Notes: generated by a model not told the origin, from the letters alone. A stretch of 64,000 nucleotides of DNA from JAPOXR01 sp965221815 (GCA_965221815.1 OZ244915.1:868001-932000); one strand, 5' to 3'; numbered from the stretch's first letter, positions 47,339-57,351 are shown. A program made the numbers and translations.

Positions 47339-48994
47339 ATGGATACCAACACGATTTCGGTGCCCGGTGCCCGACACATATTGTTGCGGCAGGTACCGAC
47401 AGCATTGTCTGTCCTCCTCATCGTTTTTATCGCCATTCCGATCATGTCGGTCGTCATCCTGGCGCTGGGTCCCGCGGAGGGACTGTGGCAGGGTCTTCTC
47501 GCCACGGTCCTGCCACGTTACCTTCTCAATACGCTGATCCTGACGATATCTGTCGGATTGGTGGCTGCGGTCCTTGGGACGGTGACAGCGTGGCTGGTGA
47601 CGATGTGTGAGTTTCCAGGCAGACGAATTTTTGAGTGGGCCCTGTTTCTCCCCTTAGCGGTTCCCGCATATATTGGTGCCTACGCACTTGTGGATTTTTT
47701 TGAATATGCCGGTCCGTTGCAGACGGCGATGCGCGCGACATTCGGGTATTCAACGGCACAGGATTACGTTTTCCCTGAAATTCGCTCAATGGGAGGTGCG
47801 GTTTTGGTGCTGAGTGCTGCCCTTTATCCTTATGTCTATCTTCTCGTACGGATTGCATTCAGAGAACAGTCGGTGCTGCCACAAGATGTGGCGCGGACTT
47901 TGGGAGCCGGACCGATGCGGAGATTTTTCCGAGTCGGACTTTCGATGACGCGCCCGAGTATAGCGATCGGAACTGCCATCGTGATGATGGAGACAATCAG
48001 TGAATTCGGCACGGTCGAGTATTTTGCTGTGCAAACGCTCACCACCGGGATTTTTTCCGTCTGGTTGGATGGTCGTAACATTGCTGGCGCGTCCCAGCTG
48101 GCTTTGGTCGCGCTGGTGCTGATGGGGTTTCTGGTGGGCATCGAAAGACTGGGTCGCCGACGGATGCGTTTTACCCGCATGGTGGGAAGTCCTGCAATGT
48201 CCGGACGTCTTCGGTTGCAAGGCTTGTCGTCTTTGGGGGCGTGTATCTTTTGTTTGCTCCCGGTCGGCGTTGGATTTCTTCTGCCTGTAGGGGTCGTGGT
48301 TGGACATTCGCTGGGCGGTTGGCACCTCTGGTTTGATGATGAACTGGCCCAGTCGCTTGCAAATACCCTTCTTATTGGGATTGTGGCTTCATTCATGGCG
48401 ATTGGTATGGCCATTGTCCTTTCCTATGCAGCACAGCTTTCAGCAGCACCTCTACTGGGTGTTGTCATGCCGCTTTCAGTCCTCGGATATGCTCTGCCCG
48501 GGGCGGTTCTGGGTCTGGGTTTGCTGCTGCCACTTGCAGCGGTCGATCATGCCATTGCCGACAGTTTCGAATACCTGACCGGTTACGATATCGGATTGAT
48601 CCTGACCGGATCAGCTGCAGCAATTGTGCTCGCGCATCTTGTACGTTTTTTTGCTGTCGCGCATGGCGCGGCAGAGACCGCAATGAACAGGGTGCCCCCG
48701 TCATTGCGCTGCGCAGCGCGATCACTTGGAAGTTCACCACAGGCAGCACTGATGCGGGTCTATCTGCCGATCATGCGAGGTTCACTATTCACCGGTTTTG
48801 TGCTGGTCTTTGTCGATTGCGTCAAGGAATTGCCGGCGACTTTGCTCCTGCGCCCTTTTGACTTCAATACCTTGGCAACACGCGTTTATGAGCGCGCCTC
48901 ACTGGAAAATCTCTCCGGGGCAGCACCGGCAGCATTGCTGGTCACCCTGGTGGGTGCATTTGGGGCGGTTTTGCTGGCACGGATCAACCGTTAG
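47339..48994 (+). CDS. Iron(III)-type ABC transporter permease
   Basis: 551 residues with about 12 membrane segments, a fusion of two binding-protein-dependent permease halves as in FbpB/SfuB. Each half has an EAA-like loop: ARTLGAGPMRRFFRVGLSMT and ARSLGSSPQAALMRVYLPIM. Such permeases import Fe3+ or related ions from a periplasmic binding protein. Neither the binding protein nor the ATPase gene is next to it, so it must rely on partners elsewhere. Confidence 0.85.
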   Translation: MDTNTISVPGARHILLRQVPTALSVLLIVFIAIPIMSVVILALGPAEGLWQGLLATVLPRYLLNTLILTISVGLVAAVLGTVTAWLVTMCEFPGRRIFEWALFLPLAVPAYIGAYALVDFFEYAGPLQTAMRATFGYSTAQDYVFPEIRSMGGAVLVLSAALYPYVYLLVRIAFREQSVLPQDVARTLGAGPMRRFFRVGLSMTRPSIAIGTAIVMMETISEFGTVEYFAVQTLTTGIFSVWLDGRNIAGASQLALVALVLMGFLVGIERLGRRRMRFTRMVGSPAMSGRLRLQGLSSLGACIFCLLPVGVGFLLPVGVVVGHSLGGWHLWFDDELAQSLANTLLIGIVASFMAIGMAIVLSYAAQLSAAPLLGVVMPLSVLGYALPGAVLGLGLLLPLAAVDHAIADSFEYLTGYDIGLILTGSAAAIVLAHLVRFFAVAHGAAETAMNRVPPSLRCAARSLGSSPQAALMRVYLPIMRGSLFTGFVLVFVDCVKELPATLLLRPFDFNTLATRVYERASLENLSGAAPAALLVTLVGAFGAVLLARINR

Positions 48995-49107
48995 GCGCGC
49001 CCGGTGCCGAGAATGTGAAATTGAGTTGCAACAAATGCGGCAAGAGTGCAGACACCTCGCCGGAAACACTTGAAAACCACACGATGGGTTGCTTACTCTT
49101 CACTTGT

Positions 49108-49183
49108 GCCCCTATAGCTCAGCTGGCAGAGCATCTGATTTGTAATCAGGAGGTCGGGAGTTCAAGTCTCTCTGGGGGCACCA
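49108..49183 (+). tRNA. tRNA-Thr (anticodon TGT)
   Basis: 76 bases folding as a cloverleaf. The acceptor GCCCCTA pairs with TGGGGGC, the anticodon stem TCTGA/TCAGG encloses TTTGTAA with anticodon TGT, and the T-arm contains GTTCAAGTC. CCA is encoded at 49181-49183. It decodes ACA and related codons. Confidence 0.95.
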
Positions 49184-49665
49184 AACTCAAGGAACATCGG
49201 AGCCATTTACCGGCCAGTGCAAATCAGTCTGCGAATCGCTTTGGCGAGAAACGCAACCTGAAGCCGGAACGTTTGACATCTTTGCCCGAAGATATGCCCT
49301 TCAAACAGGGCATGATACTCCTCGAGGGCTGACTGAAAATCCAATGAGATTCACCAACGGAAATAAAATTTCCTGATCAGAAAAATCCGCCAAACCAGCC
49401 CGTGTCGCGTGTTGATCTGGGTGAGAAGTGCATAACAATCACGATGAGTCCGTATAACACTGTGATATATTTCCTCGGAAGGGTCGCTGCAGCGTGCACC
49501 GGTGGGCCGCCGCTATGGAGTGCCCGTTAGTTTACTTTGTGGATAATTTGCCGGGCCGTTCTGGGCGGCTTAACCTTGAAGAGGGCCGTCGCAGGAGGAA
49601 CTGGAAGGGCTGATAAAGACCCGTTGGCAGAATATAACATGATGCGTTTGATTGAAAGATTGGTG
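49184..49665. other. Intergenic region between tRNA-Thr and IS66 element
   Basis: 482 bases. I found no gene, no terminator with T-run and no direct repeat of the tRNA 3' end that would mark an integration site. Confidence 0.4.
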
Positions 49666-51064
49666 GTAACTATTCAGGTTCCTGTTGGGTCTTTCTGGTC
49701 CGCGCGGCGGTTCAGGACATCTCGAGCCGCTGGATGAGTTCGTCCGGCGGGGTCCGCAGTGTTTCCAGCAGGTTCCAGCCCGGCTTGCGGGCGGTGTCCA
49801 GCACGGTTCGCAGCACCGCGTGGTTCTGCGCTCCAGTCGTGCTACGGAAGCTGCCGGAGATCTTCTGCTGCACCTTGAGGGGGCGGAGCGCCCGTTCCGC
49901 TTCATTGTTGGTGGCCGGAACCGGCGGGCCATCGTCGCGGCCCAGGCCTCATCATCAAAATCCACCCGGTCCTGGAGTTCCCGCAGGAGATGCGCGGCGC
50001 AGAGGGCGGGCACGGTTCCCGGAATGGTAAAATACGGCCGCCAGTGGTCGTGCACGGCCACGCCGATCGCGTCCCGCATCACGTCGCCGCGGCCTGCGCC
50101 CACACGGAAGTGGCTCAATAGCCCGGTGCAGGCGACATGCAGCCAGGCGAGGCGTCCGCGCACGCGGATGCCGGTCTCATCCATATGCTTGACGGGTGCC
50201 GCTGCCACCGCGTCCCGGACATGGAGGACGAGGCCTTCGAGGCCCGCGGCCGCACGGGAGACCATGTTCATCAGCGTTCCCTGTGATCGCTGGACACCGA
50301 ACAGATCGATCAGTGTCTGGCGCAGCCGCTGCACCGGGACCAGCTGGGCGACACGCAGATAGACAACCCGGGCCGTCAGCCGGGGACCGGACTGAACCGG
50401 GGCGGTCACCCCGTCGGGAAAGTGTGCCCGGGTGGTCACGCCGCAGGCGGGACAGACACACCGATGGGCCCGATGCGCGGTCACCTGGAGCGGAGGAGGT
50501 TCCGGAAGGTCATGGACCTGACGGGCCGCGGACCCGACGGACATCCCGGCGTCCAGGGCTGCACCACAGCCCGTGCAGACATCAGGATCGTGGTCCGTGA
50601 TGACGTCGGGATGTTCGGAACGGCGCAGCGTGCCGCCGGGGTGGCCCGTCTGTCCACCCGGCTTGCGGTCGCTGGCCCGGCGGCGAGACCGCCGGCGTTG
50701 TCGCAACGCCTCCGCCGTCGGTTTGGTCAGCCCATCACGCGATGGAGGCGTGCCACTGTTGGAACTGTCAAGCCCGAGGCGGCGCTCCAGCTCAGCGATA
50801 CGGGCGGCCTGGACAGCGATCGTGGTGCGAAACTCGGCAATCATGGAATCACGGTCCGCGAGGGCCGCCGTCAGGTCGGAGACCCGGTGAGCCAATGTCT
50901 CAAGATCGTCAATCATTCCTGACACGAAATCCCTGCCCTGTCTGCTGCCTGTCACCGCGGCTTCTGCCGTCTTGGGGACCAAACTTATGGGGACACAACA
51001 CACAGTGTCAAATGAGACGCAACGGACAGGGAACGTCGACCCAAAAAAGAACCTGAATAGTTAT
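49666..51064 (-). mobile_element. IS66-family derivative, 1399 bp
   Basis: Flanked by an 8-bp target duplication, GATTGGTG, at 49658-49665 and 51065-51072. The ends are imperfect inverted repeats starting GTAACTATTCAGGTTCCT and ATAACTATTCAGGTTCTT. IS66 elements usually carry tnpA, tnpB and a long tnpC over about 2.5 kb; here there is only a damaged tnpC. An exact duplication round a defective element means either it moved with help from another copy or decayed after insertion. Confidence 0.85.
49712..50916 (-). pseudogene. IS66 transposase (TnpC), internally deleted
   Basis: Starts at ATG 50916 (MIDDLETLAHRVSDLTAALA). A coiled-coil (about 1-45), LDSSNSGTPPSRDGL, the zinc-binding CTGCGAALD ... 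CVCPACGVTTR and the catalytic core (KHMDETGIRVRG; FTIPGTVPALCAAHLLREL) are present. After AWAATMAR the sequence jumps to the VPATNNEAER part in another frame, showing a deletion and frameshift in the catalytic C-terminal region. The original stop would be at 49712-49714 (LEMS*). It is inactive. Confidence 0.8.
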
Positions 51065-51100
51065 GATTGGTGCAACATAATGCGGTATGTCAATTCATCT

Positions 51101-52654
51101 TTATAAGCCCCAACTGGAGTCTCTTGACTTCGTTTCTGGGGGAGGTGCCGTCGCGCTTTCGAGGTAGGCGCAGGCATCGGTCCCTGACAGCGACGCATTA
51201 TCCCGGGCAACGTTCAGCGGCGTGTGACCCGTCGTGTTTGTAATCCGGGGGTCGGCACTGGCATCAAGCAAGACCGCAATGATTGCGGTCGCTGCCTGTG
51301 GGTCTTTTCGCCGAGCCGCTGCATGCAACGGCGTTTCGCCTTCCAAGTCCTGCGCATTCACGTCAGCCTTGGCATTAATGAGTGTCTGTACCATCTCTGG
51401 AGAGGCTTGGTCTGCGGCCAGATGCAATGCGGTGGTTCCCTTCGCAGTTGGTGTGTCGATCTGTGCCTGGGCGGCGATCAGCAGCGATGCCGCTTCAACC
51501 TTTCCCTGCATGGCCGCCCAGTGAAGGGCGGTGAAACGGTCACTGTATGGCGGCTGTTCGAGCATGTCAGGGTCTTCTCCGTCATCCAAGTGACGCCGCA
51601 ATGTATCAAGATCACCGCAGCGCACCGCTTCATGGAGTGCAAGAGGCCCTTCAGCAAGAGGTCGACTCGCGATCGGAGGATGGTATTCACCATCCCTGGT
51701 GACACCCCCATTGCCATGCCGGTAATGCGTCCGCCCGTGCAGGATCCCCTCGGCGCGCAGGGCCGCCTCATCGGATCGCGGTGCGGCCAGGTTACCAAAA
51801 TATCTCACCAGTTCCGGGAACGCTCCCTCGTCAGCCGCTTCAAGAGCCTCGATATAGGCCAGCTTGTTCTGGGCCGGGATGATGGGGGGAAACTCACCGG
51901 CCTTCGCATAGGCATGAGCCATCAAAAGGCGCGAGATGCGGCCATTGCCATCCTGAAACGGATGGATGCGGACAAATTCGTGATGCAGCCACGCCGCCTC
52001 GGTCTCCGGGGCCAGATCCAGCGCCCAGTGACGGGCATGGAAATCCAGGAACCGGTCGATCTCGGATTGCACCTGTTCGGGGGGACAATATTGATGGACA
52101 AACCCGTCCTGGCGACGGGGATTGTTGGGACGTATTTTCCATTCGCCCTTGCGCAGTGGAATTTCGACCCGTCGGCCAAAATGATCCATTCCGGTGGCGG
52201 ACTCCTGATGGCGTGTGAGCAACGCATGCCATTCCTTGATGGCCGATGCGGTGAGCGGACGCTCATCCTTCACATGGGCGAACATCATCTCCAGCGCAGC
52301 TTCCTGGTCCATGAGCAGCCCCTTCAATGTCTCATCGCCGATATGGCCCACCGAATGGCCCCCGCGGACATTCTCGAATCCCTCGGTGATCAGCGTCTCG
52401 GTCACGCCCCGGTGCAGCAGATACAGTCCTTCGATCTGTCCGGTTTCAATGGCAAAGGCACGGCGTTGTTCACGCAACCAGATCTCCATGGAACTGCGGT
52501 CAATGTCCCTGTTCTCGAGCTGTGCCCGGACCGTTTTCCACCGCACTGCAGCCGTGCGGGCCCCGTCATGCTCAAGGGAATGATATTCCGGTGCGAGATC
52601 GCGCACTCGCCGCCAGATAGCACCGATCGGTTGATTGTCCTCAGGTTGGTTCAT
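51101..52654 (-). CDS. Fic-domain protein with ankyrin repeats
   Basis: 517 residues from ATG 52654 (an alternative start is 52702). An N-terminal Fic_N-like region carries TGQIEG at 71-76, which fits the class II inhibitory (S/T)xxxE(G/N) motif. The Fic core motif HPFQDGNGR is at 231-239 with catalytic His231. About four ankyrin repeats follow (residues 345-490: FTALHWAAMQGKVEAASLLI, TTALHLAADQASPEMVQTLI, TPLHAAARRKDPQA, TPLNVARDNA). Fic enzymes usually AMPylate proteins. Ankyrin repeats suggest a protein target and are frequent in host-associated bacteria. It lies 36 bases from the IS66 end. Confidence 0.88.
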   Translation of the reverse strand: MNQPEDNQPIGAIWRRVRDLAPEYHSLEHDGARTAAVRWKTVRAQLENRDIDRSSMEIWLREQRRAFAIETGQIEGLYLLHRGVTETLITEGFENVRGGHSVGHIGDETLKGLLMDQEAALEMMFAHVKDERPLTASAIKEWHALLTRHQESATGMDHFGRRVEIPLRKGEWKIRPNNPRRQDGFVHQYCPPEQVQSEIDRFLDFHARHWALDLAPETEAAWLHHEFVRIHPFQDGNGRISRLLMAHAYAKAGEFPPIIPAQNKLAYIEALEAADEGAFPELVRYFGNLAAPRSDEAALRAEGILHGRTHYRHGNGGVTRDGEYHPPIASRPLAEGPLALHEAVRCGDLDTLRRHLDDGEDPDMLEQPPYSDRFTALHWAAMQGKVEAASLLIAAQAQIDTPTAKGTTALHLAADQASPEMVQTLINAKADVNAQDLEGETPLHAAARRKDPQAATAIIAVLLDASADPRITNTTGHTPLNVARDNASLSGTDACAYLESATAPPPETKSRDSSWGL

Positions 52655-53112
52655 GGGGGGTCCCCGGAACAGAACAGTTCTCTTGTTGCACTGTTCAGTC
52701 AATATAGGAAGTCAGGGATCAGTTGTCATCCCGGTTGAACCGGAACCGGGTCAGTAAGTCCCGTCGGAGAACTTGAAACCAATCAACAGTTGCAAACCAG
52801 TTGATGCCATTTGGTCTGTAGCTTGCAGTTTTTTGGCCATCTTCCCACGGATTCTGCCATCTGAATCAAGTGGCTTGAATTCGCCGTCCCCGACGATATC
52901 GAGAAAGCAATTGCCAAGATCCGAAAAACGGGCGGCCGTGCGGTCTGAGAACAGGTACAGGGGCCTTGAGATGGTGACGGGAGTTCATACATTGTTGTCT
53001 CCGCGCATTACCGCAACCGGGGCACTCAGCGCACATCTTCCAAGCTTGCTGTCAACACGAGGTCAATGATAGGGGACCACGAATGAAATTAAGCCCGAAG
53101 ACGGAATAGTCA
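52655..53112. other. Intergenic region before pntA
   Basis: 458 bases. Open frames here are short and show no motifs. pntA's promoter probably lies here. Nothing else identified. Confidence 0.4.
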
Positions 53113-54675
53113 GTGATTATTGGAACTGTAACGGAAACAACTGTTGGTGAGGCACGTGTTGCCATGACACCAGATTCGGTCAAGCGGATGGGTCGCCTGG
53201 GGCATTCCTGCATCCTCCAGTCAGGCGCGGGTCTTCTTTCCGGTTTCGCTGACGAAGCCTACATGAATGCCGGGGCTGAAATTCGACATGACGCCGCACG
53301 GGTCTGGACGGATGCCGACATCATAGTCAAAGTGCGCGAGCCGAATGATGAAGATGTCCAGTCAATGCGGCAGGGGCAGACGCTGATTTCCTTTTTCTGG
53401 CCTGCACAAAACCAGGAATTGCTTGAAAAAGCCAATGCCACCGGTGCGACGATTGTGGCGATGGATATGGTCCCACGGATCTCACGGGCACAAAAGATGG
53501 ATGCTCTGTCATCCATGGCCAACATCGCTGGTTATCGTGCCGTGATCGAGGCCGGCAATAATTTTGGTCGTTTCTTCACCGGGCAAATCACAGCGGCGGG
53601 AAAAGTTCCTCCCTGCAAGATGCTGGTTATTGGAGCCGGTGTCGCCGGGCTGTCTTCTATCGGAACGGGTGTCTCTCTCGGAGCTGTTGTGCGGGCATTT
53701 GACGTGCGCCCCGAGGTGGCAGAGCAAATCCGGTCAATGGGAGCCGAATTCCTGTTTCTGGAGTTCACAGAAGACGGTGGTGGAAGTGGTGGTTATGCCA
53801 AACCTTCGTCGCCGGAATTTCGAGAAAAACAGTTGGCATTGTTTCGGGAACAGGCTCCAGAAGTTGATATCGTGATCACAACGGCGCTCATCCCGGGAAT
53901 GGATGCGCCCAAACTGTGGCTTGAAGACATGGTGCATTCCATGAAGCCGGGTTCAGTCATCGTCGATCTTGCCGCAGAACGTGGGGGGAATTGTGACCTG
54001 ACAGTTGCCGATGACAAGATAACAACCGAGAACGGTGTGACGATTATCGGCTATACGGATTTTCCCAGTCGCATGGCGGCTCAGGCATCCATGCTGTACA
54101 GCACCAATATCTTTCATCTGATTGCCGATCTCACGCCCCAGAAGGACGGAATTGTCGTCCATGATATGGAAGATGATGTGATTCGCGGAGTCACTGTCTC
54201 TCATGGCGGTGAAATCACCTTTCCGCCACCCCCGCCAAAAACCCCGGCAATCGCCCCGCCGAAGCGCCCGCAACCCAAAGAGCTGACTGCGGAAGAACGA
54301 CGGCGGGAAGAGTTGGCATTGTTTCGCCGTTCAACCCGGAATCAGGTCTTCATGCTTGTCGGTGGAGCAATCATCACCATCGCTCTTGGATTTGTTGCAC
54401 CTCCCAGCTTCATGCAACATTTCATTGTCTTCGTGTTGAGTTGTTTCGTCGGTTTCCAGGTTATCTGGAATGTTAATCATGCGTTACATACACCTTTGAT
54501 GTCGGTGACCAATGCGATCTCTGGCATTATTATTCTGGGCGCCCTCTTGCAGATTGGCTCTTCGGGTTGGATCGTTCTGATTCTCGCTGCAATCTCTGTG
54601 CTCATCGCCAGCATCAATATTGTTGGCGGATTCCTGGTTACGCGTCGCATGTTGGCGATGTTCCAAAGGAGTTAG
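53113..54675 (+). CDS. pntA: NAD(P) transhydrogenase subunit alpha
   Basis: 520 residues. The NAD(H)-binding domain I covers about 1-380 (GEARVAMTPDSVKRM; VIGAGVAGLSSIGTG; GYTDFPSRMAAQAS). A Pro/Glu-rich linker follows (about 375-405), then four membrane helices of domain II (FMLVGGAIITIALGF; HFIVFVLSCFVGFQVIWNV; INIVGGFLVTRRML). Many alphaproteobacteria split this into pntAA and pntAB; here it is fused as in E. coli. It starts three bases before pntB's ATG region. Hydride transfer from NADH to NADP is driven by proton entry. Confidence 0.94.
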   Translation: MIIGTVTETTVGEARVAMTPDSVKRMGRLGHSCILQSGAGLLSGFADEAYMNAGAEIRHDAARVWTDADIIVKVREPNDEDVQSMRQGQTLISFFWPAQNQELLEKANATGATIVAMDMVPRISRAQKMDALSSMANIAGYRAVIEAGNNFGRFFTGQITAAGKVPPCKMLVIGAGVAGLSSIGTGVSLGAVVRAFDVRPEVAEQIRSMGAEFLFLEFTEDGGGSGGYAKPSSPEFREKQLALFREQAPEVDIVITTALIPGMDAPKLWLEDMVHSMKPGSVIVDLAAERGGNCDLTVADDKITTENGVTIIGYTDFPSRMAAQASMLYSTNIFHLIADLTPQKDGIVVHDMEDDVIRGVTVSHGGEITFPPPPPKTPAIAPPKRPQPKELTAEERRREELALFRRSTRNQVFMLVGGAIITIALGFVAPPSFMQHFIVFVLSCFVGFQVIWNVNHALHTPLMSVTNAISGIIILGALLQIGSSGWIVLILAAISVLIASINIVGGFLVTRRMLAMFQRS

Positions 54676-54678
54676 AAA

Positions 54679-56118
54679 ATGAGCACCATTGTGCCCGAGG
54701 GCGTTCTGCTGGCAATTTATGTCAGTGCAGCGGTACTCTTCGTCCTGTCCCTCGGCGGATTGTCAAATCAGGAGAGTGCCAAACGTGCGATCTGGTATGG
54801 GATCGTCGGCATGGCGCTCGCTGTTGCGGCGACCGTCATGGCTCCTGGAATTGACAATCTTGGTGTTGTCGCCGCGATGATCCTGATTGGGGCCGGGATC
54901 GGAACCGTCGTTGCACAGCGGGTCGAAATGACCGAAATGCCGCAATTGGTGGCGGCTTTGCATTCTTTCGTCGGTCTGGCTGCGGTTTTCATTGGCCTGA
55001 ATGCTCAGATTGAACTGGCGGGGATCGCAATCGCGGGAAGCCACGAATCTCTCGCTGGCTTCGCGCAACAATTGGCCCAGAAAACGCCGGAAGAAATTGC
55101 CGTCCTTAAGGTCGAAATATTTCTCGGAATATTTATTGGTGCGGTCACTTTTACCGGTTCTGTGGTGGCTTTTGGAAAACTTGCGGGGCGAATAGACGGT
55201 AAACCGAAGAAGCTTCTCGGGGGGCATTTCTGGAACGCAGCAGCGACTCTGGCTTGCCTGATTCTCGGTTATTTGTACCTTGAAGGGGCAGGAATCTGGA
55301 CAATCATTCTGGTTGCAATCCTCGCCGGTGCGATCGGTTGGCATCTGATTATGGGAATTGGGGGCGCCGACATGCCGGTCGTGGTCTCCATGCTGAATTC
55401 CTATTCTGGTTGGGCGGCGGCGGCTATAGGATTCACGCTGAGCAATGACCTGTTGATTGTCACAGGTGCTCTTGTCGGTTCATCGGGTGCCATACTCTCC
55501 TATATCATGTGTCGGGCAATGAACCGGCATTTTGTGAGCGTCATTCTCGGTGGATTTGGTGGCACGGGTGAGGCTGCTGCCGAGGTTTCGGGAGAGCAGA
55601 TTGCCATTGATGCGGAGGGCGTGGCATCGGCCTTGGCAGATGCGGATAGTGTCATTATCGTTCCGGGCTACGGTATGGCCGTTGCTCAGGCACAGGGAGC
55701 GGTGAGTGAATTAACTGCCAAGCTCCGCACAGCTGGCAAGACCGCACAATTTGCTATTCACCCGGTCGCCGGGCGATTGCCCGGGCATATGAATGTTCTG
55801 CTTGCAGAAGCCAAAGTCCCTTATGACATCGTGATGGAAATGGATGAGATCAACAGTGACTTCCCGGAAACCGATGTCGTGATTGTCGTTGGTTCCAACG
55901 ACATCGTGAATCCAGCTGCGCAGGATGACCCCAATTCGCCGATTGCGGGCATGCCGGTGCTTGAAGTGTGGAAAGCAAAGCAGGTCTTTGTCTCTAAACG
56001 TGGACAGGGGACAGGTTATTCGGGAATTGAGAATCCTCTCTTCTACAAAGAGAATACGCGGATGTTCTTTGGTGATGCCAAGGAATCGATGATGCAGGTG
56101 CTCGCATTACTTGACTGA
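54679..56118 (+). CDS. pntB: NAD(P) transhydrogenase subunit beta
   Basis: 479 residues. Eight to nine membrane helices cover the first 270 residues (for example GGADMPVVVSMLNSYSGWAA), and the C-terminal NADP-binding domain III starts near 300 (VIIVPGYGMAVAQAQ; HPVAGRLPGHMNVLLAEA; VVIVVGSNDIVNPAA). It begins three bases after the pntA stop. With PntA it supplies NADPH at the expense of the proton gradient. Confidence 0.95.
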   Translation: MSTIVPEGVLLAIYVSAAVLFVLSLGGLSNQESAKRAIWYGIVGMALAVAATVMAPGIDNLGVVAAMILIGAGIGTVVAQRVEMTEMPQLVAALHSFVGLAAVFIGLNAQIELAGIAIAGSHESLAGFAQQLAQKTPEEIAVLKVEIFLGIFIGAVTFTGSVVAFGKLAGRIDGKPKKLLGGHFWNAAATLACLILGYLYLEGAGIWTIILVAILAGAIGWHLIMGIGGADMPVVVSMLNSYSGWAAAAIGFTLSNDLLIVTGALVGSSGAILSYIMCRAMNRHFVSVILGGFGGTGEAAAEVSGEQIAIDAEGVASALADADSVIIVPGYGMAVAQAQGAVSELTAKLRTAGKTAQFAIHPVAGRLPGHMNVLLAEAKVPYDIVMEMDEINSDFPETDVVIVVGSNDIVNPAAQDDPNSPIAGMPVLEVWKAKQVFVSKRGQGTGYSGIENPLFYKENTRMFFGDAKESMMQVLALLD

Positions 56119-56283
56119 CCCAGAGTGACTCACACGCGATGATGTGACTGCCATTTCCCTGCGAGATGCGATTGCATTCACACATCTGCCAATCAATGTG
56201 TCATCATGAAATTGACGCGTGATATGCCACCAACCACCTTGACGAATTGAATTCTCATGCACCGTCAGGGAAAGTAGGCAGTT

Positions 56284-57033
56284 ATGGCCAACGGGCCACA
56301 GTGCGCCGTTGATGCGATGCCGCGGATTGCGCTGGTCGATTTGCTGCGCGCCCTGGCACTGACAAATATGACGGTCTTCCACTTTGTGTGGGACCTTGAG
56401 TTTTTTGGCATTGTTGAGCCTCACACGACCGACATGGCACTGTGGAGATCCTTTGCTGCCACCATTGCCGGTACGTTTCTTTTTGTTTCAGGTGCCAGTC
56501 TGTGGTTTGCCAATGTCAGACAGATCCAATGGCCCCGATGGGGGCGTCGGTTTGCCATTCTGGTTGTAGCGGCGACAGCAATTACACTGGTGACACGAAT
56601 AGTGACACCAGCGGAATATATTCGTTTTGGTATCCTGCATATGATCGCTGCTGCCAGTGTGCTGGGTCTGGCCTTTATGCGGAGTCCGTGGTGGGTGACG
56701 GCCGTTTCAGCCGCGGCGATCATTGCGATTGACCAGTTCGTCAGCTGGCGTTCTGACTCCGTTTACTTGTTTTGGACTGGATTGGGCCCAAATGAGTTTG
56801 CCGCGAGCGACTTCCGTCCGGTTGTGCCGTGGCTGGCACCTTTTGCCTTGGGTATCGCTGTCGCACAACTCTGCCATCGGGCGGGTTGGTTGAAGATGCT
56901 TGCGTCATGGCAACCGGAGTCTATTCTTGCTCGCGCCTTGCAGTCTCTGGGACGCCGTAGCCTGATATATTACCTGATTCATCAACCTATCCTGTTTGGC
57001 CTCATTTGGATGGGGTTGCGCGTCTTCGAGTAA
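56284..57033 (+). CDS. DUF1624 / HGSNAT-like membrane protein
   Basis: 249 residues with about seven membrane helices. RIALVDLLRALALTNMTVFH with the conserved Asp, Arg and His, GTFLFVSGASLWFAN, RFGILHMIA and LIYYLIHQPILFG fit the DUF1624 family, related to heparan-alpha-glucosaminide N-acetyltransferase. Family members are thought to transfer acetyl groups across the membrane. The bacterial role is unproven. Confidence 0.82.
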   Translation: MANGPQCAVDAMPRIALVDLLRALALTNMTVFHFVWDLEFFGIVEPHTTDMALWRSFAATIAGTFLFVSGASLWFANVRQIQWPRWGRRFAILVVAATAITLVTRIVTPAEYIRFGILHMIAAASVLGLAFMRSPWWVTAVSAAAIIAIDQFVSWRSDSVYLFWTGLGPNEFAASDFRPVVPWLAPFALGIAVAQLCHRAGWLKMLASWQPESILARALQSLGRRSLIYYLIHQPILFGLIWMGLRVFE

Positions 57034-57351
57034 TTCGGAACGACTGTCTTTTTGAGTCTATCCCAAGGTCCAAAAGCAGGCGCCTGTGTGTACCTGCTCA
57101 AACACATGTGAGATTCTGAGCGGCGGCCCAGTCCCGGGGACACGACGTGAGGGCGAAGCCCGAACGGAGGGGATCCGGGACTGGGCCGCCGAAAATGTCT
57201 TGCCGGATCAGGTGGGGTCCTCCATCGGTGTGTCATGATCCATGTGACAGAGACGGAGACCCCCGATGCAAGTTTTTGGCTGGCCTGGCCCTGTGATCAG
57301 ACATGCCAGGATGGGTGATGTCTGTGATCACCTGGCGATGCCGCTGTCCGG
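57034..57351. other. Intergenic region with a long hairpin
   Basis: 318 bases that hold the 17-bp inverted repeat described separately and the upstream part of a dead IS481-type element. No gene. Confidence 0.4.
57121..57191. repeat. 17-bp perfect inverted repeat, 37-base loop
   Basis: CGGCGGCCCAGTCCCGG at 57121-57137 is answered by its exact reverse complement at 57175-57191. The stem is very GC-rich and the loop is G/A-rich (GTGAGGGCGAAGCCCGAACG). No T-run follows, so it is not a standard terminator. It may be a REP-like palindrome or an IS-end hairpin. Confidence 0.7.

Noticed and set aside
49015..49332. 105-codon frame through the tRNA
   Set aside because: It reads through tRNA-Thr and has no ribosome site.
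49108..49665. tRNA-Thr as an integration site for an island
   Set aside because: No direct repeat of the tRNA end and no integrase found downstream.
51224..52738. 504-codon plus-strand frame opposite the Fic gene
   Set aside because: Shadow of the Fic-ankyrin frame, which carries clear motifs.
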